Shown: positions 44,101 through 53,382 of the stretch, in pieces
Layout of the letters: every line of letters begins with the position of its first letter
Position numbering within the stretch: position 1 is the stretch's first letter
NCBI GenBank assembly: GCA_017536445.1
Contig: JAFXHJ010000010.1
Span: forward strand, 1-64,000
Reading direction: 5' to 3'
DNA: 64,000 nucleotides
Source: Clostridia bacterium
Lineage (GTDB): Bacteria; Bacillota; Clostridia; TANB77; CAG-465
Program-made: the position numbers and the translations under genes
Notes under the pieces: model-generated
The model's database searches: none
Told to the model about the DNA's origin: nothing
What the model saw: the letters and a program-made list of their open reading frames with translations, nothing else

Positions 44101-46715
44101 GCTGTTGCCCATTCAAGAAGTTTCTTCTTAGAAACAAGCATTCTATATATTGATGTACAGAAAGCATTTATTGTTATCCAAGCTTTATATGGGAGTGTTA
44201 TAATATTAAATACCATTTTAAGTAAGTTTGCTCTTAATCCATATATAACTGGGATATATTGTTTTTGTTTTCTTTCTGCATTTCTACCAAATATTATTTG
44301 ATCAAATGTAGATAAAAGATATCCAAAGTTCATTACACAGAATGTAACAACAAATGCATATACAAATGTATTACCTTTTATGAACATTGATACTATTAAT
44401 AACAAGAACGCAAATACATCTAGCATTTCTCTTCTTAAGTTATCAAATATTTTGAAACGAGATAATAAGTTTAATCCGCTCTTTGGTCTAAATATCCAAG
44501 ATATGATTTGCATATCTCCTCTATACCATCTATGGTTTCTCTTCATATATGCTATAAAGTTAGATGGGAACCCATCTTGTACTTCAACATCAGATGCAAG
44601 ACCTGTTCTCATAAAGCTTCCTTCTAATAGGTCGTGACTTAGAATTAAGTTCTCTGGAACTTTATCTCCTATTAGTTGTTCAAATAGTCCTATATCATAT
44701 ATGCCTTTACCAGTATAAATAGCTTCTTTAAATATATCTTGATACATATTTGAAATGGCGTTTGTATATATATCTAGACCACCAAATCCTCCGAAAACTT
44801 TAGAGAATATACTGCTATTTGCAGCTTCTATGTCTAGTCCAACTGCTGGTTGGATTAATCCATAGCCAGATTTAACTATCTTTTTGTTTTTAGCAAGTAC
44901 TGCTTTATTTAATGGATGTGAAATAATAGCAACCAACTCTTTGGCAGAGTTTAAAGATAATGCAGTATCTTCGTCTATTGTTATAAGGTATTTAACCTTA
45001 GGTATTTCATTGTGTACTAAGTACATTGAGTTTGCTATTTGACCTTTAGAAAGTTTGCCTAAAAGCAATAAGTTAAGTTGTGTTAATGCACCACGTTTTC
45101 TTTCCCAACCCATATAGCATCCTTCAGATTCTGAATATACTCTCTTTCTATATAAGAAGTTGAATAATTTAGGTTCTGCTGGATATTTTGCATTAAGGTC
45201 ATCAATTAATTTCTTACCATATTTAACAACCTTTTCATCAAGATCTACATATTCTTTTTGTGTTGATGTACAATCACCTAAAAGCATATAATACATATTT
45301 TGTGATCTGTTAGCAAGATATGTAGTCTCCATTTTCTTTATCATTTTATCTAGCTTTTCAGTTGAATTAATAACTGTTGGCATCGCTATTATTGTACTTG
45401 TTTCTTCATCTATTGTTTTAGCGAAATTAAATCTAGGAAGTGGTTCTGGATGAACAAATTTTCCTATTAAGTATGAATACAATTTATCAGCAAGTTCCAT
45501 ACCAAACGCAAATAATATTACGTCAAGTACTATTCTAAATCCAATTGTATAATTATCTATGAACAGCTTGTCTACAATTATAGTAAATGTTGCCGCAAAT
45601 CCAAGTATTAACAAGATGTATATGTATGCTTTAAGCGGTTTAAGAACATTATTATATAGCCAAAGTCCTGTAGGATTCTTTTTCATTAACTTAATCAGAA
45701 GTATTTTATCCTCTCCTATTAAAAAATGACCAACGTGTTTTTCGTATTTAAAAGAACATTCTACAGCTTTTTTAGCTACATACATTTCTGAAACTTTGTA
45801 TTTCTTCGCTAATTTTATTACTGTATTTCTATATCTAGATTTTGTTTTATGGTCACACTTTTTATATTCTTTAGTGTAATCTTCTTTTAATATTTCATCT
45901 ATTCTATTAACATGAACAATAACATCTCCCCAGTTAGTAGTTGCTATTGTTTTCATAGAAGTAATTGCATTAGCGATTAAACTTGTTGTTTTAGCTATTT
46001 CATCATGTTCCTTTTCTATGGCTTCATCAATAGTAAATCCTGCTTTATTTGTTTCTTCTTTTAGCTCTTCAAGGTATTCTTCTCCACCAGCACCAAAGTC
46101 TTTTAACTTGTATGCCATATACTCTATGTAAGCAGTGTTACTTGTTTTAACACCGTTTGTCATAGTAAGCTCTTCTTTCATACTGCCAAGCCCTTTTAAT
46201 GTTTTAGTCGTTACCTTGTCTGCATTTTTAGAAATAGATTTATTAATTTTTTTCTCTACTTTTAATTTTTGCATTTCTGCGTTAGAAATGTTTACACATA
46301 TTCTTTTAATATATCTTATTACTGCTATTCTTAGCATAATTGGTAAAACAGATAATTCTTCAAAAGTGACATATGTATGTTTTTGGAATTCGCGTATGTA
46401 ATTACTAACTATACCATCATCCACAACGCCATTATTTCTGTTTACGATTTCGCTTGCCATAAACATTACTCTAAGCGTTTCCTTTCCCTCTTGTGGTTTG
46501 ACAGTAGGTAATCCCACCCTTACTCCATGTTCCAATGATATCCTTGCATTATTATATTCTTGTTCTACAATATATAAGTTATCTAGTAACCATTGGCCTG
46601 CTGAATGCGAAGGTATTTTAAGTTCGTTATTCATATTTAGCAAATCATAAGTTGACTTTATAAACTTAAAATTACGTTTGACCTCGCTATCAATTTCAAA
46701 TAAAAATTCTTGCAT
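41181..46715 (-). CDS. Cyclic beta-1,2-glucan synthase-like protein, synthase and cyclisation chain
   Basis: ATG at 46715 follows GAGGTG, giving 1844 residues. In order: an alpha-helical N-domain (to about 355); membrane helices (about 360-425); a GT84-type synthase domain with the acid motif TIDEDTALS near residue 580 and NHRWYRGDMQ near residue 730; more membrane helices (about 770-950); a GH189/'glycoamylase' cyclisation domain with ARTAGVPWGVSESAF near residue 1235; and a first GH94-type beta domain (about 1380-1700). It polymerises UDP-glucose into beta-1,2-glucan and cyclises it. It overlaps the GH94 chain by 11 bases. Confidence 0.87.
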   Translation of the reverse strand: MQEFLFEIDSEVKRNFKFIKSTYDLLNMNNELKIPSHSAGQWLLDNLYIVEQEYNNARISLEHGVRVGLPTVKPQEGKETLRVMFMASEIVNRNNGVVDDGIVSNYIREFQKHTYVTFEELSVLPIMLRIAVIRYIKRICVNISNAEMQKLKVEKKINKSISKNADKVTTKTLKGLGSMKEELTMTNGVKTSNTAYIEYMAYKLKDFGAGGEEYLEELKEETNKAGFTIDEAIEKEHDEIAKTTSLIANAITSMKTIATTNWGDVIVHVNRIDEILKEDYTKEYKKCDHKTKSRYRNTVIKLAKKYKVSEMYVAKKAVECSFKYEKHVGHFLIGEDKILLIKLMKKNPTGLWLYNNVLKPLKAYIYILLILGFAATFTIIVDKLFIDNYTIGFRIVLDVILFAFGMELADKLYSYLIGKFVHPEPLPRFNFAKTIDEETSTIIAMPTVINSTEKLDKMIKKMETTYLANRSQNMYYMLLGDCTSTQKEYVDLDEKVVKYGKKLIDDLNAKYPAEPKLFNFLYRKRVYSESEGCYMGWERKRGALTQLNLLLLGKLSKGQIANSMYLVHNEIPKVKYLITIDEDTALSLNSAKELVAIISHPLNKAVLAKNKKIVKSGYGLIQPAVGLDIEAANSSIFSKVFGGFGGLDIYTNAISNMYQDIFKEAIYTGKGIYDIGLFEQLIGDKVPENLILSHDLLEGSFMRTGLASDVEVQDGFPSNFIAYMKRNHRWYRGDMQIISWIFRPKSGLNLLSRFKIFDNLRREMLDVFAFLLLIVSMFIKGNTFVYAFVVTFCVMNFGYLLSTFDQIIFGRNAERKQKQYIPVIYGLRANLLKMVFNIITLPYKAWITINAFCTSIYRMLVSKKKLLEWATAETIEKGAKEKMSYVYRNMWPNTVFGTIMLIYALLHGLTTGKGIFVLIMGIFMLIAPFAAYIMSKKVIFDGGNKLDKKEIELVKDVGERTWKFFEHTMTDLNNYLPPDNFQENRRPKIVNRTSSTNIGYGVLAIINAYDLEYIPVEEAVNRLYNTLKTVEKLEKWNGHLYNWYNIKTLEPLKPRFVSTVDSGNFIACIYVTIPLLKKLATSKVVMEKLSDKILEMQRICDELVSGVDFTKLYVKAKNIFSIGFDVEANKCVDSYYDMLMSESRLTSLIAISTSQITSKHWFALARQLVKVGNLKGLISWSGTSFEYFMPNLFTKTHKYTLIDEALSFALNSQIDYARTAGVPWGVSESAFAVQDNEQHYQYKAFGIPWLGLKRGLNDNMVISPYSSLICLQYAPKKVVNNIKHLKKYNSYSHYGFYESIDFTKRHIGRDRKYEVVRTYMAHHQGMALTAINNFINNGIVQTRFHENPNINACDILLKERVPLSVPLKESKNSIDNKFVEPAKEAFTSGVAYEDFAKFKNRTTAMINTHTNGRLSEIIKDTGANFIYYKNNAITKNRYVKDETLGNSVVFTDKTTGKVWSATYHPFYLEPEEYSVSYSLSSSDFRRKDGDIETITKILIAPKLDMEIRKYTLFNSSNERREILINTELELAMADENSNIIHPSFNNLLIEEYYDENLEALVARKRPRGNPEDDFYVFTKLVGIDLAYEIETEKTKLLKDDGLNAYDGKITKYPLWPVMSYRARILLDPGESQTFYYLTGAADTKYNVSHAIVNADKETIEKEILFSLQKENVNAKYQKLVPNRAAAYNDILSKILFEHEKDMDTNKYWNSKYSQAMLWKFGISGDLPIITVPIGRLEDSALITEVVEFMDYVKSRKVDLDIVVVMDEELYSGEPIKTHIDKVLSKVVYMTYTRGNIYTVNVNTMPENERGIFDFVSRLKIEGVDIFMPKKTKEKPMSEVDVDEL

Positions 46716-46752
46716 TTTACACCTCATATTTTAATCGATTTGTCACGACATC

Positions 46753-46781
46753 ATTATATACCAAAATACGACCTTTTGCAA
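46753..46781 (-). promoter_or_regulatory. Promoter of the glucan synthase operon
   Basis: TTGCAA (46776-46781), a 17-base spacer and TATAAT (46753-46758) on the minus strand. Confidence 0.75.
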
Positions 46782-46865
46782 GTGTTTTTAATGTTATTTT
46801 GTATGCCTTAAAAACTCACTGTTTTCAAGGGTTTCAAGCTTTTTTATGTAACCTGTTAAAATACA

Positions 46866-46891
46866 TAAAAAAGAGCATGTATTACACGCCC
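46866..46891 (-). terminator. Terminator overlapping the end of a small membrane-protein gene
   Basis: On the minus strand an 8-bp stem with wobbles (gggcgtgt/acatgctc) begins inside the last codons and ends in a T-run. Confidence 0.7.
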
Positions 46892-47100
46892 TTTTTCTTC
46901 CTTTCTCTAAGTCTTGCTACAAACTCTTTGCTGTCCATAGTCCCTGTTTTTTGTGAAGGTTTAGGATTAGTTTCTAAGTCGATCTTAATTGTGTGCCTTT
47001 TTCTCTTTCTAGACACTAAATATGCAGTAGTAACTGCAAGTGCCAATGTGCCAAGTGCTACACATCCAATTTTGATAGCCAGTTTCAAACAAGCCACCAT
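46882..47100 (-). CDS. Small single-pass membrane protein, first of two with a shared leader
   Basis: The 72-residue protein has a hydrophobic helix (about 8-28, CLKLAIKIGCVALGTLALAV) followed by a basic stretch (SRKRKRHTIKI) and a polar tail with EFVARLRERKKKG. The A/G/C-rich codons differ from its neighbours. The 19 bases at 47104-47122 upstream are identical to those upstream of the gene at 47224-47493. The function is unknown. Confidence 0.6.
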   Translation of the reverse strand: MVACLKLAIKIGCVALGTLALAVTTAYLVSRKRKRHTIKIDLETNPKPSQKTGTMDSKEFVARLRERKKKGV

Positions 47101-47103
47101 CCC

Positions 47104-47122
47104 TTCAAATAAATTATTATTT
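47104..47122 (-). repeat. Shared 19-bp leader element, copy 1
   Basis: ttcaaataaattattattt on the plus strand, identical to 47505-47523. It sits next to the ribosome-binding site of the 72-residue protein gene. Confidence 0.75.
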
Positions 47123-47189
47123 AGATATATAATATCTTCGAACTAGATTATATCATATAAATAGTTTATTTTTCAAATCAAATAAAGAA

Positions 47190-47215
47190 AAAGGCACAGA
47201 ATTTTCTGTGCCTTT
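47190..47215 (-). terminator. Terminator of the 89-residue protein gene
   Basis: A perfect 11-bp stem (aaaggcacaga/tctgtgccttt) with an ATTT loop, 9 bases after the stop codon; symmetrical, so possibly active in both directions. Confidence 0.85.
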
Positions 47216-47223
47216 AATTTGCA

Positions 47224-47493
47224 TTAAGCCGTTACTTCTTCTGCCAAAGCAGATTCTGTTTCAGCTTCCACCGGAGCCTCTGTTTTAGCCTTATCAAAGC
47301 CATAAGCATCGAAAATGGCTGCCAATACGCCATCCATCCTCTTGTTATGAGCCTCACGTTCTTCGGGAGTCATGCTTTCATAACGCTTTTTTGCTCTTGC
47401 TGCTTGTACAGCACTTGCGATTCCTACAAATGCGGTACAGGCAACAGTAATTCCACCGATTACAGCGAGCGAGACAACGATAGCTTTTTTCAT
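47224..47493 (-). CDS. Small membrane protein with charged tail, second of two with a shared leader
   Basis: The 89-residue protein has an N-terminal hydrophobic segment (MKKAIVVSLAVIGGITVACT to about residue 30) that is either an uncleaved anchor or a signal peptide. A basic patch and YESMTPEEREAHNKRMDGVL follow, then an Ala/Glu-rich end. Its GC content is clearly higher than average for the window. AAAGGAG lies directly after the shared 19-base element. No family is recognised. Confidence 0.6.
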   Translation of the reverse strand: MKKAIVVSLAVIGGITVACTAFVGIASAVQAARAKKRYESMTPEEREAHNKRMDGVLAAIFDAYGFDKAKTEAPVEAETESALAEEVTA

Positions 47494-47504
47494 AACTATC
47501 TCCT

Positions 47505-47523
47505 TTCAAATAAATTATTATTT
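47505..47523 (-). repeat. Shared 19-bp leader element, copy 2
   Basis: Identical to 47104-47122. It lies just upstream of the AAAGGAG of the 89-residue protein gene. Confidence 0.75.
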
Positions 47524-47600
47524 GGACTAAAAAAATCCGAAAAGTATTATACCACACTCTCGGATTAATTTCAATTTTACCAATTATTATTTTTTATTTA

Positions 47601-48770
47601 TTACATTTCGCTTGCGTCAAGTGGAGACATTTCTCTAAGCCTTGCTACAATTTCTATTAAAGAATCTACAATATACTTTGCATCTTCCATTGTATTGCAT
47701 TCGCCGTAAGAAAGTCTTAAAGATCCGTGCGCTATTTCATGTTTAAGACCTATTGCAAGAAGTACATGTGATGGGTCAAGTGATCCTGATGTACAAGCAC
47801 TTCCACTAGAAGCCTCTATTCCCTTCATATCTAACATAAGAAGTAAAGATTCACCTTCTATTCCTTTGAAAGATATATTTACACTACCTGCAAGTCTTGA
47901 TTTTCTATCTCCATTTAGCTTAACATATGGAATTTCATTTAGAATTCTATCTATTGTATAATCTCTAAGTTCCATCAGCTTTTTGTTGTATGATTCAATA
48001 TTAGCTGCAGCAAGCTCTATCGCTTTACCCATACCTACTATAGCTGGAACATTTTCTGTACCAGCACGTTTACCTTTTTCTTGGTGTCCGCCAGTAATAA
48101 TTGGAGTAAATTTAACTGTTTTTCTAATATATGCTGCTCCTATTCCTTTTGGCCCATAGAATTTATGCGCAGACATAGATAACGCATCTATTCCTAAAGC
48201 TTCTACATCTATATTTACGTTTCCAACTGCTTGAACAGCGTCTGTATGGAAATATACTCCCTTAAACTTAGTTATTTTAGTTATTTCTGAAATATTTTGT
48301 ATTGTTCCTATTTCGTTATTCGCAAACATAATAGAAACAAGAATTGTTGTGTCTTTAATACTATTTCTAAGTTCGTCTAGAGATATAAAACCATTTTCAT
48401 CTACAGATAGATATGTTACTTCAAATCCTTCTTTTTCTAAAGCTTTACAAGTCTCTAGAACTGCTGGATGCTCTATTTTACATGTTATAATATGATTCCC
48501 TTTTGTTTTATTTGCATAAGCAATACCACGGATTATCATATTATCTGATTCGCTTCCACCTGCTGTGAAATAAATTTCACGAGCCTCAGCATTAATTGCT
48601 TTTGCTACTTGTTCACGAGCTTTTTCTACAGCATTTCTATTTTCTCCACCTATTTTATATGGTGATGAAGCATTACCATACTTCTCTGTAAAGTATGGCA
48701 ACATTTCATCTAAAACTTCTTTTTTTACATATGTTGTAGCACTATGGTCTACATATATAATTTTGTCCAT
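47601..48770 (-). CDS. Cysteine desulfurase (IscS/NifS family)
   Basis: ATG at 48770 (MDKIIYVDHSATTYVKKEV) gives 389 residues; a GTG four codons earlier is less likely. The PLP lysine is in SMSAHKFYGPKG near residue 203 and the catalytic Cys in SSGSACTSGSLDPSHV near residue 325. It removes sulfur from cysteine for Fe-S clusters or tRNA thiolation. No iscU or tRNA thiouridylase gene follows, so its partner is not visible. It is the last gene after rnjA-gltX-ileS. Confidence 0.93.
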   Translation of the reverse strand: MDKIIYVDHSATTYVKKEVLDEMLPYFTEKYGNASSPYKIGGENRNAVEKAREQVAKAINAEAREIYFTAGGSESDNMIIRGIAYANKTKGNHIITCKIEHPAVLETCKALEKEGFEVTYLSVDENGFISLDELRNSIKDTTILVSIMFANNEIGTIQNISEITKITKFKGVYFHTDAVQAVGNVNIDVEALGIDALSMSAHKFYGPKGIGAAYIRKTVKFTPIITGGHQEKGKRAGTENVPAIVGMGKAIELAAANIESYNKKLMELRDYTIDRILNEIPYVKLNGDRKSRLAGSVNISFKGIEGESLLLMLDMKGIEASSGSACTSGSLDPSHVLLAIGLKHEIAHGSLRLSYGECNTMEDAKYIVDSLIEIVARLREMSPLDASEM

Positions 48771-48831
48771 TAATATTTTCACCTATTATCCTTCTTTATA
48801 TATTATGTCCCGAAAATAATTTTGTTATATG

Positions 48832-51615
48832 TTATTTAGTTATTGCATCAATACATCTTGGACAGATTGTGCTATGTTCTGCATGGTTTCCTACTTCTTC
48901 ACTGTACTTCCAGCATCTTTCACATTTAGCACCTGGAGCTTTAGTTACTTCTACGTGTTTCTCTCCCACTTTAACTTCTACTTTAGATACTATTAATATC
49001 ATTTCAATAATATCTTTAATAGCTTCTAACTTAGCTGCTTTAGCTTCTGATTCATAGATTGTAACCATTGCATCTAATGGGTGTCCTACTATCTTTTCAG
49101 CTCTTGCTTTTTCAAGATCTACAAGTATTGCATCTCTTAATTCATAGATTTCATCCCATTTAGCTGCTAAAGCTTCATCGTTATACATTTCGTTAAACTT
49201 AGGCATATCTGTAAGAAGTACAGATTCTGTTTTATCACAATCTTTAAGATTCATATAACCCCAGATTTCTTCTGCTGTAAATGAAAGTATTGGTGTTAAA
49301 AGTGCTGTCATAGTTTTTAATACATCATACATTGTAGATTGAATGCTCTTACGAAGTTCATCTTTAGCGTTTAATGTATATAATCTGTCTTTAACAACAT
49401 CTAAGTATCTAGAACTTAAATCTGCTGTACAGAATTTATGGATTGCATTAAATACTGTATGGAATGAGTATTCGTCATATCCAGCTAGACAGTCTTTTAC
49501 AAGGTTATTAGTTTTATACATAATGTATTTGTCTAATTCATCTCTAGATGCGTATTCTACATATTCTGTATTTGGTTCAAAATCTGAAAGATTTCCTAGC
49601 ATAAATCTTGCTGTATTTCTTATCTTTTTGTATACTTCAGCAACACCTTTTATTATGTCGTTAGATACTTTAACGTCTGCATGATAGTCTGATGATACAG
49701 TCCATAATCTTAATATATCTGCACCAAATTCGTTACAAACTTTAAGTGGATCTACACCATTACCAAGGCTCTTAGACATTTTTCTCTTATCTTCATCAAT
49801 TAAGAATCCGTGTGTTACGTTTTCTCTGTACGGAGCTTTTCCATTAACAGCAACTGATGTAAGAAGTGATGATTGGAACCATCCTCTATATTGGTCGTTT
49901 CCTTCTAAGTAAAGGTCTGCTGGCCAAGTTAAACCAAATTTATCGTTTAGAACTGCAAAATGGCTTGAACCAGAGTCGAACCAAACGTCCATGATATCTG
50001 TTTCTTTAACAAGTTCTTTACATCCACATTCGCAAGTATGAGTATATCCCTTAAGTAATTCTTCAGGAGATAATTCATACCAAGCGTTTGTTCCTTGTTC
50101 TTTGAATATTTTGTTTAATAACTCTATTGTTTGTTCATTAATTAATTCTTTACCACAGTCTGCGCAATAGAATATTGGAATTGGAACACCCCATACTCTT
50201 TGACGAGAAATACACCAGTCTCCTCTGTCTTTAAGCATGTTAAGCATTCTGTCTTCTCCCCATTTTGGATACCACTTAACTGTTTTTGCAGCTTCTAGTG
50301 CTTCATCTCTAAATTCTTTAACAGACGCAAACCATTGAGTTGTAGCTCTGTATATAACTGGTTTATGGCATCTCCAACAATGTGGGTATGGGTGAGTTAA
50401 TTGTTTTGAAGCAAGTAACGCGCCAGACTCACCTAGGGCCTCAATTACTCTCTTGTTAGCATCAGTATATTTCATGCCTTCAAGTTCGCCAGCTTCAGCT
50501 GTCATATATCCTTTTTCATCTACTGGGCATATGATTTCTATATCTCCATAACGTTTACATGCAAGATAGTCTTCATGTCCATGTCCTGGAGCTGTATGTA
50601 CAAGGCCTGTACCGGCATCAAGTGTAACTAATAGGTCATTATCTGAACCTAAAATTACTCTAGATTTTTTATCTAACATTGGATGTTTTAACCAAATGTT
50701 TTCTAACTCAGCACCTTTAAAAGTTTTATCTAGTACTGTGTAAGCTTCAATTCCAGCTTCTTTCATTACTGATTCTACCATTTCAGTTGCAAGTACATAG
50801 TGTTCTTCTCCTACTTTAACAATGCTATAATCAAATTCTGGGTTTACAGTAACTGCTTGGTTGCCTGGCATTGTCCAAGGTGTTGTAGTCCAAATTACAA
50901 AGTATAGTGTGCTTAAATCTACTACTCCTGTGAATAATCCTTTGTCATCTACAACGTTGAATTTTACAAATATACTTGTTGCAGTATCATCTTCATATTC
51001 GATTTCTGCTTCTGCTAAGGCTGTTCTACAGTCTTCACACCAATAAACTGGTTTTAAGTCTCTGTAAATATATCCTTTTTTATACATATCTGCAAATACT
51101 TTAATTTGTTCTACTTCAAAATCATGAGCTAGAGTTACATATTTGTTTTCGTAATCTGCTAATACTCCAAGGCGTTTAAATCCACCTTCTTGAAGAGCAA
51201 CTTGTTCTAATGCATAAGCTTCACATTTTCTTCTAAACTCAGGAACTCCAACCATATCTTTGCTTATTTTAAGTACTTGTTCTACCTTCTTTTCGATTGG
51301 AAGACCATGTGTATCCCAACCTGGGATAAATGGTGCATAATATCCTGACATATTTTTGTATTTTATAATAATGTCTTTTAGTATCTTATTAAAGGCGTGA
51401 CCTAAATGTATGTTACCGTTAGCATATGGTGGTCCGTCGTGTAACATAAATGTCTTACCTGTATTCTTGTTTTTTTCTAATAATTTTTTGTATACGTTTA
51501 CATCATTTTGTTTTTCTAAAACAGCTGGTTCTCTTTCTGGAAGATTCCCTCTCATTGGGAATTCAGTTTTTGGAAGATTTAGTGTTTCAGAATAGTTCTT
51601 TTTTTCATTTTCCAT
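48832..51615 (-). CDS. ileS: Isoleucyl-tRNA synthetase
   Basis: The 927-residue class I synthetase has the HIGH-type motif YANGNIHLGHAFNKILK near residue 65, the KMSKS loop RKMSKSLGNG near residue 605, an editing domain between them, and a C-terminal zinc finger (CERCWKYSEEVG with CPRC). This is the bacterial type with the zinc tail. The gap to gltX is only 36 bases, so a T-box leader, common before ileS in Bacillota, is absent. Expression probably comes from the upstream gltX/rnjA transcript. Confidence 0.97.
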   Translation of the reverse strand: MENEKKNYSETLNLPKTEFPMRGNLPEREPAVLEKQNDVNVYKKLLEKNKNTGKTFMLHDGPPYANGNIHLGHAFNKILKDIIIKYKNMSGYYAPFIPGWDTHGLPIEKKVEQVLKISKDMVGVPEFRRKCEAYALEQVALQEGGFKRLGVLADYENKYVTLAHDFEVEQIKVFADMYKKGYIYRDLKPVYWCEDCRTALAEAEIEYEDDTATSIFVKFNVVDDKGLFTGVVDLSTLYFVIWTTTPWTMPGNQAVTVNPEFDYSIVKVGEEHYVLATEMVESVMKEAGIEAYTVLDKTFKGAELENIWLKHPMLDKKSRVILGSDNDLLVTLDAGTGLVHTAPGHGHEDYLACKRYGDIEIICPVDEKGYMTAEAGELEGMKYTDANKRVIEALGESGALLASKQLTHPYPHCWRCHKPVIYRATTQWFASVKEFRDEALEAAKTVKWYPKWGEDRMLNMLKDRGDWCISRQRVWGVPIPIFYCADCGKELINEQTIELLNKIFKEQGTNAWYELSPEELLKGYTHTCECGCKELVKETDIMDVWFDSGSSHFAVLNDKFGLTWPADLYLEGNDQYRGWFQSSLLTSVAVNGKAPYRENVTHGFLIDEDKRKMSKSLGNGVDPLKVCNEFGADILRLWTVSSDYHADVKVSNDIIKGVAEVYKKIRNTARFMLGNLSDFEPNTEYVEYASRDELDKYIMYKTNNLVKDCLAGYDEYSFHTVFNAIHKFCTADLSSRYLDVVKDRLYTLNAKDELRKSIQSTMYDVLKTMTALLTPILSFTAEEIWGYMNLKDCDKTESVLLTDMPKFNEMYNDEALAAKWDEIYELRDAILVDLEKARAEKIVGHPLDAMVTIYESEAKAAKLEAIKDIIEMILIVSKVEVKVGEKHVEVTKAPGAKCERCWKYSEEVGNHAEHSTICPRCIDAITK

Positions 51616-51651
51616 TTCTTTCTACCTCTCTTTTTAATACTAAATTCATTA

Positions 51652-53328
51652 TTATATACTTAAAACTTTTTCAAGTCTTGCTTGAGCTTTATTAGCTCCT
51701 AACACATCCATAATTAAGAATATATCTGGTGTGTTTTGTCTATTTGTTATAGCTACACGTATAATTCCTGTAACGTCTGCTATACTTCCTTTATATGCAT
51801 CTGGATTTGCTTTATATTCTTTCATATTAACTTGGTATCCCAATCCTTCTGCCATTTTCTTAACTTCTTCAAACCAATTCTCTTTAGTAAGTCCTTGTTT
51901 GTGAAGTTCTATATAGTTAGATATAACTTCTTTAACATCATCCATTGTTAACTTTCCATTATTAAGATTAAAGTTATATCCGTTTTCTATATCTTTTTCA
52001 AATAATTCATCATACATATAGAATATATTTGGTAATATATCTTTGTATTTAGCTATATCTTTTCTAATCTTTGTTGCATTATCTCTTTCAATGCCTAATA
52101 TTTGTTTTGCATATGCTAAATCCTTGTTTAATAACTCATATAAAGAATTATCATAAACCTTAGCCCATGCTAAAACTAATTCTAAAAGTTCTGCGCTATT
52201 TAATCTAGATATTACTTCTTTAGATACGTCTGTAAGTTTTACCATATCAAATAGGGCGCCTGAACTATTTAATTTGTTTAATTTAACTTCAAATTCTCTC
52301 CAATTAGCTGTTTTATTTGCTTTTCTCCAAAGCTCATAGTCTGAGTTAATTATTGTTAAAAGATATTCTATAACTGAGTCTGCAGGATATCCTTCTTCTA
52401 TAAAGTATGATACTGCTGATTCAGGGTCTTTTCTCTTACTTAGTTTTCTCTTAGAACCATTATCATTTTTCATAATAGTTGGAGTATGAGCGTATTTAAC
52501 TTGTTCAAATCCTAGAGTGTTAAATAAGTCAAGATGAAGTGCAGATGATGGTATCCATTCTTCTCCTCTTACTGCAATAGTTGTTCTCATAAAGTGATCA
52601 TCTACTGCGTGTGCAAAGTGATATGTTGGAAGTCCATCAGATTTAATTATTACGATATCTTGATCATTTTCTGCCATTTCAATTTTACCACGTATTATAT
52701 CTTGAACTTTAACTTTTCTCATATGAGAACCTAAAGATCTAAATCTAACAACATATTTATCTCCAGCTTCTATCTTTGCTATTGCTTCTTCTACAGTGTA
52801 GTTTCTGCATCTAGCAAATGTACCATAGTATCCTGGTATTTGTTTACTTCTTTCTTGAGCTTCACGAAGCTTGTCTAATTCTTCTGCTGTACAGAAACAA
52901 GGATATGCTCTACCACGTTTAATAAGCTCTTTAGCACATACTTTATATATGTATTCTCTTGCGCTTTGTTTATATGGTCCATATTCTCCTATTTCTGCAA
53001 ACTCACCTGTTACACCTTCATCATTGTTTATGCCAAAAGCTTTAAGTTCTTTTACAAGTAATGTAATACCGTTTTCTACTTCACGTTTTTTATCTGTGTC
53101 TTCTATTCTTAATATGAATTTACCATTTGATTGATTAGCAACTCTCATATCTATTAATGAACCAAATAGTCCACCAATGTGTAAGAAGCCTGTTGGAGAA
53201 GGTGCGAAACGAGTTACCTCTGCACCTTCAGGAAGATCTCTTTTTGGAAATCTTTTTTCTAGGTCTTCTATTGTTTCAGTTATTTCTGGAAATATTAAAT
53301 TTGCAAGTTTTACATTTAGTTCTTCCAT
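51652..53328 (-). CDS. gltX: Glutamyl-tRNA synthetase
   Basis: The 558-residue class I synthetase has APSPTGFLHIGGLFGSLID near residue 43 (HIGH motif), RIEDTDKKREVENG, and the KMSKS-equivalent KRKLSKRKDPESAV near residue 297. It is longer than the common form of about 480 residues and carries a 37-residue N-terminal extension, a version I associate with Clostridia. Whether it charges tRNA-Gln as well cannot be read. It lies between rnjA and ileS on one strand. Confidence 0.92.
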   Translation of the reverse strand: MEELNVKLANLIFPEITETIEDLEKRFPKRDLPEGAEVTRFAPSPTGFLHIGGLFGSLIDMRVANQSNGKFILRIEDTDKKREVENGITLLVKELKAFGINNDEGVTGEFAEIGEYGPYKQSAREYIYKVCAKELIKRGRAYPCFCTAEELDKLREAQERSKQIPGYYGTFARCRNYTVEEAIAKIEAGDKYVVRFRSLGSHMRKVKVQDIIRGKIEMAENDQDIVIIKSDGLPTYHFAHAVDDHFMRTTIAVRGEEWIPSSALHLDLFNTLGFEQVKYAHTPTIMKNDNGSKRKLSKRKDPESAVSYFIEEGYPADSVIEYLLTIINSDYELWRKANKTANWREFEVKLNKLNSSGALFDMVKLTDVSKEVISRLNSAELLELVLAWAKVYDNSLYELLNKDLAYAKQILGIERDNATKIRKDIAKYKDILPNIFYMYDELFEKDIENGYNFNLNNGKLTMDDVKEVISNYIELHKQGLTKENWFEEVKKMAEGLGYQVNMKEYKANPDAYKGSIADVTGIIRVAITNRQNTPDIFLIMDVLGANKAQARLEKVLSI

Positions 53329-53382
53329 TTTATATTCTCCTTCTAGTCTACATTTATTTTATATTTTAATTAATATATTTTA

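Noticed and set aside
46799-47146. Plus-strand frame of 115 codons opposite a small membrane-protein gene
   Set aside because: No ribosome-binding site, and it runs antisense through a gene with its own terminator and leader.
51616-51651. T-box leader before ileS
   Set aside because: Only 36 bases separate gltX and ileS, too short for any T-box, and no T-box sequence or terminator is present.
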